Assembly: GCA_028275265.1 (NCBI GenBank)
Contig: JAPWUZ010000148.1
Coordinates: forward strand, 1 to 6,654
Length of the DNA: 6,654 nt
Source: Armatimonadota bacterium
GTDB lineage: Bacteria > Armatimonadota > HRBIN16
Reading direction: 5' to 3'
The notes below the pieces were generated by a model. The model made no database searches. It was not told the DNA's origin and saw nothing but the letters and a program-made list of their open reading frames with translations. Below, piece after piece: positions 5,728 to 6,654 of this stretch (within the stretch, counting starts at the first letter, position 1; each line of letters opens with the position of its first letter). Both the position numbers and the translations under genes were made by a program.

Positions 5728-6654
5728 TTAAGGTGTTGCGCCTCCGGGTGTCGGTGTGGGGACGGTAGGTAAGGCAGGCGAGGGTTGTGCCTCCTGAAGC
5801 TGTTGTTGCAACTGCTTTATCTCCTCCTGCCAGCGGCGGTTAAAGCGAGGTATCTCGAAGGACACCTTTGCCTGCGCTCGCATTTGCATCAGTTCGCGCC
5901 CTAGGTTGCGCTTGCTCTTTGCCTGCATCAGCAACCGCCGCAGGTCTTCCTTCACTTCCTCGAACGGGCGCACCTGCCGGTCCTTCTTGTCCAGCACCTT
6001 AAACAGCACCCATCCGTTCACTACCTTGCCCTGCGCGCCCGGCAGCTTGAGGGGCTGAGGTGGGGTCACACTGCCAACGGGTGTTTTCTGCAGCGTCTGC
6101 CACAGCTGAGGAAACTGCTTGAAGGTATCATCGGTCTCGCGCAGCCAGACGCCGCCCTGAGGCATGTTGGGCAGCTTTAGGGACTTCTGTGCTGCCACCA
6201 GGTGGAAGTCGATGCCTTTTTTCAACATTTCCTGCACTTCATCCAGTGTCTTGCGGTTGTCCACCAGAATCAGCGCAACCTGTACCTGCGCCGGGATGGT
6301 GAACTGCTGGATGTTCTGCTGGTACGCTTTCTTCACCTCGTCATCGGTGACGGTAATGCCCTTCGTGATGAGCTTGAAGGCTGCCAGCTCCACTTTGATG
6401 TCCTCTTTCAAGTCGTCCTGCGTGTAGCCGAGCGTTTTCAGGCGTTCGTTGAAACCCGGCAGTTTTTTCTGACGTTCCAGCTCTCTTTTAATCTCGTCTT
6501 CAGTGGGCATTACCTTCTCTTTCTCTGCCATCTGCAGGATCAGGCGACGGTCTACCAGCATTCGCAGAGCCAGGTATCCCGCCTGTTCGCGGATGATGCG
6601 ACCGGTGGCCGGGTCACGCACGGGGTTTTCGCCCTGCGTGAGCGGAACAGCCAT
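5728..6654 (-). CDS. SurA/PrsA-like peptidyl-prolyl isomerase-type chaperone, N-terminus outside window
   Basis: Probable extracytoplasmic folding factor for exported proteins. The visible 308 residues run from the window edge. The ATG at the edge is probably an internal methionine, because no signal peptide is present and family members have an export signal and a VNG-type N-terminal helix before this point. Residues 22-100 match the SurA_N-type helical region (AGYLALRMLVDRRLILQMAEKEKV, then TEDEIKRELE). TVTDDEVKKAYQQN (101-114) is the usual linker into the parvulin domain (about 120-222). In that domain GIDFHLVA, QGGVW and TPVGSV are recognisable. The two conserved parvulin histidines appear replaced: VALILV (L128) instead of xxHILV and GWVLFKV (V216) instead of GYHIIKV. 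This suggests a chaperone without isomerase activity, as in the inactive first parvulin domain of SurA. The C-terminus has a Q-rich coiled coil (272-290) and a P/T-rich tail. Confidence 0.8.
   Translation of the reverse strand: MAVPLTQGENPVRDPATGRIIREQAGYLALRMLVDRRLILQMAEKEKVMPTEDEIKRELERQKKLPGFNERLKTLGYTQDDLKEDIKVELAAFKLITKGITVTDDEVKKAYQQNIQQFTIPAQVQVALILVDNRKTLDEVQEMLKKGIDFHLVAAQKSLKLPNMPQGGVWLRETDDTFKQFPQLWQTLQKTPVGSVTPPQPLKLPGAQGKVVNGWVLFKVLDKKDRQVRPFEEVKEDLRRLLMQAKSKRNLGRELMQMRAQAKVSFEIPRFNRRWQEEIKQLQQQLQEAQPSPALPTVPTPTPGGATP

Overview
This window holds five protein-coding genes and the tail of a sixth. It is GC-rich bacterial DNA, densely coded on both strands, with AGGAGG-type ribosome binding sites. 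The mix of genes (a very large secreted heparinase II/III-like protein with an N-terminal CPxC/CPxC element, an archaeal/thermophile-like GalT relative, and a SurA/PrsA-like chaperone) fits a free-living polysaccharide-degrading bacterium. Armatimonadota or a neighbouring environmental phylum is my best guess. That guess rests on general resemblance, not on a marker gene.

Layout, left to right. Positions 1-93 are the last 30 codons of a short-chain dehydrogenase/reductase (+). After a structured leader (a long hairpin at 99-147 and a small hairpin over the ribosome binding site), 184-810 (+) encodes a 208-residue exported or membrane-anchored protein of unknown function. A strong hairpin at 840-865 separates it from the convergent gene at 876-3950 (-), a secreted 1024-residue heparinase II/III-family polysaccharide lyase-like protein with its putative catalytic and zinc residues intact. 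A 182-base divergent intergenic region (3951-4132) contains two copies of a 15-base near-palindromic element 70 bases apart. To its right lies a probable two-gene operon: a PaaI-type hotdog thioesterase (4133-4627) and a GalT-family nucleotidyltransferase (4666-5688). A perfect 10-bp bidirectional terminator hairpin (5696-5722) separates galT from the convergent gene 5728-6654 (-), a peptidyl-prolyl isomerase/chaperone-like protein whose N-terminus lies beyond the window.

Functional reading. The lyase would act outside the cytoplasm on a uronic-acid-containing or otherwise acidic polysaccharide. GalT could pass released sugar 1-phosphates into nucleotide-sugar metabolism, but this link is only suggested by the shared divergent control region. 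I see no mobile element, CRISPR array, tRNA or rRNA. The window reads mostly as ordinary chromosome. The most interesting points are the paired palindromes between the divergent genes, the parvulin-like domain lacking its catalytic histidines, and the leader structures before the unknown exported protein.
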